Shown: one piece after another, positions 62,228 to 64,000 of the stretch
How positions within the stretch are numbered: the stretch's first letter is position 1
Layout: each line of letters begins with the position of its first letter
Assembly (NCBI GenBank): GCA_024742395.1
Contig: JANSYO010000002.1
Span: 1-64,000 of the forward strand
Direction: 5' to 3'
DNA from: Cytophagales bacterium
GTDB taxonomy: Bacteria > Bacteroidota > Bacteroidia > Cytophagales > Spirosomataceae
Length of the DNA stretch: 64,000 bases
Made by a program: the position numbers and the translations under genes
Notes under the pieces: generated by a model
What the model was told of the DNA's origin: nothing
What the model saw: only the letters and a program-made list of their open reading frames with translations
The model's database searches: none

Positions 62228-63985
62228 ATGGCCAATTTGAAGCGTTTTTTATCCATTGACACCTTTGTTACTTATGGGGGTAATTTTCTTAAGGTACATC
62301 ACCGATTTCCACTGACTTTACTTTCGTCATTTCTAGCCACAGCGTTCATCATTTATTCAATTTACAATGACGACGATCGTGTTTTCCAAAAGCTTCAGCC
62401 TTCCATCTTTAACTTTTACCTGGGGATTCCCCTATTTTTAGCCGTAGAAATCTCTAAAAAGAGAAAGTGGATAAACCCTATATTTAGCTATTCCTTAGCT
62501 TTCGTAATTCTGATCGCCTATTTTTTCTTTGCAGAGCCCCAAACTGTTTTTGGCGAGAATAAGTCTTTCTATTTCAGAACCATAACTCTTGGCCTGATTT
62601 TTCATTTAGCGGTATCTGTTATCCCATTTCTGAAAACCAAAGGTTCAAATGGCTTCTGGCAATTCAATAAAAGCCTGTTTATAGCTATACTAACCGCATT
62701 CTTATATTCCATGACCCTTTTTGGTGGTTTGAGCTTAGCTTTATTGGCCATAGAAAACCTTTTTGAGGTCTCTATACCTGACAAATCATACGGTTACCTC
62801 TTTGTTTTAATTAATCTTTATATAAATACGACTCTCTTTCTATCCCATCTACCCTCATTAGAAGAAATTGACCAAGACAGCTCTTATCCAAAAGGATTAA
62901 AACTTTTCACTCAATACGTATTACTTCCTTTAGTTGGTATTTATTTACTTATTCTTTTAGGTTATGAAACCAAAATAATTCTTCATTGGAATTTACCTAA
63001 AGGCTGGGTAAGCTATTTGGTTTTGGCGAGTGCTATATTTGGCATTCTTGCCTTCCTTCTACTCTATCCCCTCAAAAATAGCAGCAGCTGGATTAGACGA
63101 TATAATACCCTTTACTACTGGATTCTTCTGCCATTGATTTTGCTCATGTTCGTAGCTATTTACGTTCGTATTAATCAATACGGCGTCACCGAACCACGCT
63201 ATTATGTGGCTATTCTTTCCGTATTGCTCCTTTTTATCTCTTTATACTTTATTTTAAGTTCAAAGGATGACATCAGAATTATCCCTCTTAGCCTGGTAAT
63301 TATTGGGCTTATTTCTGCCTATGGTCCTTTTAGCAGTTTCGAAGTCGCTAAACGCAATCAGACAAAAAGATTCATGGAGCTTTTAACAAAACATAATCTT
63401 ATACAGCATGGAAAACTAACTTCCTCAGGAGGCATAAGTTTAAATGCCAGAGAATCTGAGGTGTTCTCCTCAAGTCTTGAACACCTTTCGGAATCAGAAC
63501 CTGAAATAATGATTGACTTATTGGAAGGAGAATTAGCCGATAAATTCAGGACGAGCGACTTACATACAAGAAAATTTTTAGTCCGGACACACCTTGATTT
63601 TAAAGAGACCAAAATCAATCAATCCCAATCTATAAGTATCAACCGGAAGAGGTCTCTCATAGAAAATGCTTATTCCGCTCATTATATTATTGAAGTTAAC
63701 ACTTTCGGGAAAATATGGAAAGAAGAAACAAATCTCGATGAAATGAAAGTTACTTTAAAACAATCGAAATCTATGAACCTTATAGTCAGCATTGAAAAAG
63801 AAGAACTTCTTTTTGACTATTCAAGCATTCAAGAACAAGGAAGTAGTCCCGAAACCAATGAAGTCTCCTACAGAGCTACCAGCAAAAGTTGGAAGGCCGT
63901 CTTGGTCATTGATTCCTTTTATAGGTCTTCTGAACAAGATGAAGGTTCTATGAGTGGTAAAATTTATCTTATAAAGAAGATTTAG
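62228..63985 (+). CDS. DUF4153 family polytopic membrane protein
   Basis: A 585-aa protein whose first about 375 residues form roughly eleven hydrophobic helices (FPLTLLSSFLATAFIIYSIY; FIAILTAFLYSMTLFGGLSLALLAIENLF; PLVGIYLLILLGYETKIIL), with the DUF4153 features LINLYINTTLFLSHLP and SSWIRRYNTLYYWILLPLILLM. A soluble C-terminal domain of about 200 residues follows. Function unknown. It is divergent from tetR with 232 bp between, so it may share control with the efflux operon. It ends 15 bp before the window edge. Confidence 0.8.
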   Translation: MANLKRFLSIDTFVTYGGNFLKVHHRFPLTLLSSFLATAFIIYSIYNDDDRVFQKLQPSIFNFYLGIPLFLAVEISKKRKWINPIFSYSLAFVILIAYFFFAEPQTVFGENKSFYFRTITLGLIFHLAVSVIPFLKTKGSNGFWQFNKSLFIAILTAFLYSMTLFGGLSLALLAIENLFEVSIPDKSYGYLFVLINLYINTTLFLSHLPSLEEIDQDSSYPKGLKLFTQYVLLPLVGIYLLILLGYETKIILHWNLPKGWVSYLVLASAIFGILAFLLLYPLKNSSSWIRRYNTLYYWILLPLILLMFVAIYVRINQYGVTEPRYYVAILSVLLLFISLYFILSSKDDIRIIPLSLVIIGLISAYGPFSSFEVAKRNQTKRFMELLTKHNLIQHGKLTSSGGISLNARESEVFSSSLEHLSESEPEIMIDLLEGELADKFRTSDLHTRKFLVRTHLDFKETKINQSQSISINRKRSLIENAYSAHYIIEVNTFGKIWKEETNLDEMKVTLKQSKSMNLIVSIEKEELLFDYSSIQEQGSSPETNEVSYRATSKSWKAVLVIDSFYRSSEQDEGSMSGKIYLIKKI

Positions 63986-64000
63986 GAACAAACGTTTTAA

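Overview
The window is AT-rich bacterial chromosome from a member of the Bacteroidota, most likely Cytophagales-like. The evidence is: a secreted protein with a C-terminal domain typical of type IX secretion (T9SS type B / CHU_C) at 1367-4015; many promoters of the phylum's TTG-N19-21-TAnnTTTG form; little sign of Shine-Dalgarno sites; a short F-type ATPase epsilon subunit; secreted FKBP-type isomerase lipoproteins; a DUF5916 outer-membrane protein; and a GT3-type glycogen synthase. I cannot name the genus. There is no phage, transposase, CRISPR array or rRNA operon. Most of the window is housekeeping sequence packed in short operons.

Layout. 1-4 kb (minus): start of glycogen synthase, ruvB, and a large T9SS-secreted PKD/propeller protein. 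4.1-7.1 kb (plus): GNAT acetyltransferase, peptide deformylase, omega-amidase-like nitrilase, and a secreted Ycf48-like protein. 7.1-17 kb (minus): a secreted alpha/alpha-toroid protein with a terpene-cyclase-like DxDDT motif, a GH3-family acyl-adenylate enzyme, atpD-atpC, a GT-C glycosyltransferase, a DksA/TraR-like regulator with a degraded zinc site, and nrnA followed by two FKBP lipoproteins. 17-23 kb: ndk-ruvX (plus), then lipB, dipeptide epimerase and a ThiF/MoeB-rhodanese protein as an overlapping minus-strand operon, then yraN, a VWA-like lipoprotein and an isolated mraY (plus). 23.3-26.4 kb (plus): rplM-rpsI-rpsB-tsf with two structured leader regions. 26.5-36.7 kb (minus): htrA, hsp20, a PAP2/haloperoxidase lipoprotein, mreB-mreC-mreD followed by a serine hydrolase instead of the usual mrdA-rodA, and a two-component system. 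36.8-43.7 kb (plus): SGNH hydrolase, tagaturonate reductase, tRNA-Val(TAC) followed by about 100-bp tandem repeats that re-copy its 3' end, a penicillin-acylase-like enzyme, a third FKBP lipoprotein, and a GT2 gene lacking an ordinary start codon. 43.8-51.5 kb: AraC regulator, acyl-CoA dehydrogenase, gcvT and a double-ATPase ABC protein (minus), two tandem alpha/beta hydrolases (plus), and a voltage-gated-type channel (minus). 51.7-64 kb: DUF5916 protein (plus), a TetR-controlled tripartite RND efflux operon with four small accessory genes (minus), and a divergent DUF4153 membrane protein (plus).

Working together. The rplM-tsf group makes two linked ribosomal/translation modules. mreBCD builds the rod-shape scaffold. 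The tetR operon reads repressor, two small accessory proteins, flavodoxin-fold oxidoreductase, thioesterase, TolC, membrane-fusion protein, RND pump, and has a perfect 15-bp dyad between its promoter elements. The most unusual sequence features are the tRNA-Val 3'-tail tandem repeats (resembling in layout the rtT repeats behind E. coli tyrT), the structured leaders of rplM and rpsB, a 24-bp perfect palindrome on the acyl-CoA dehydrogenase promoter, and the DADDT-bearing secreted toroid protein next to GH3.
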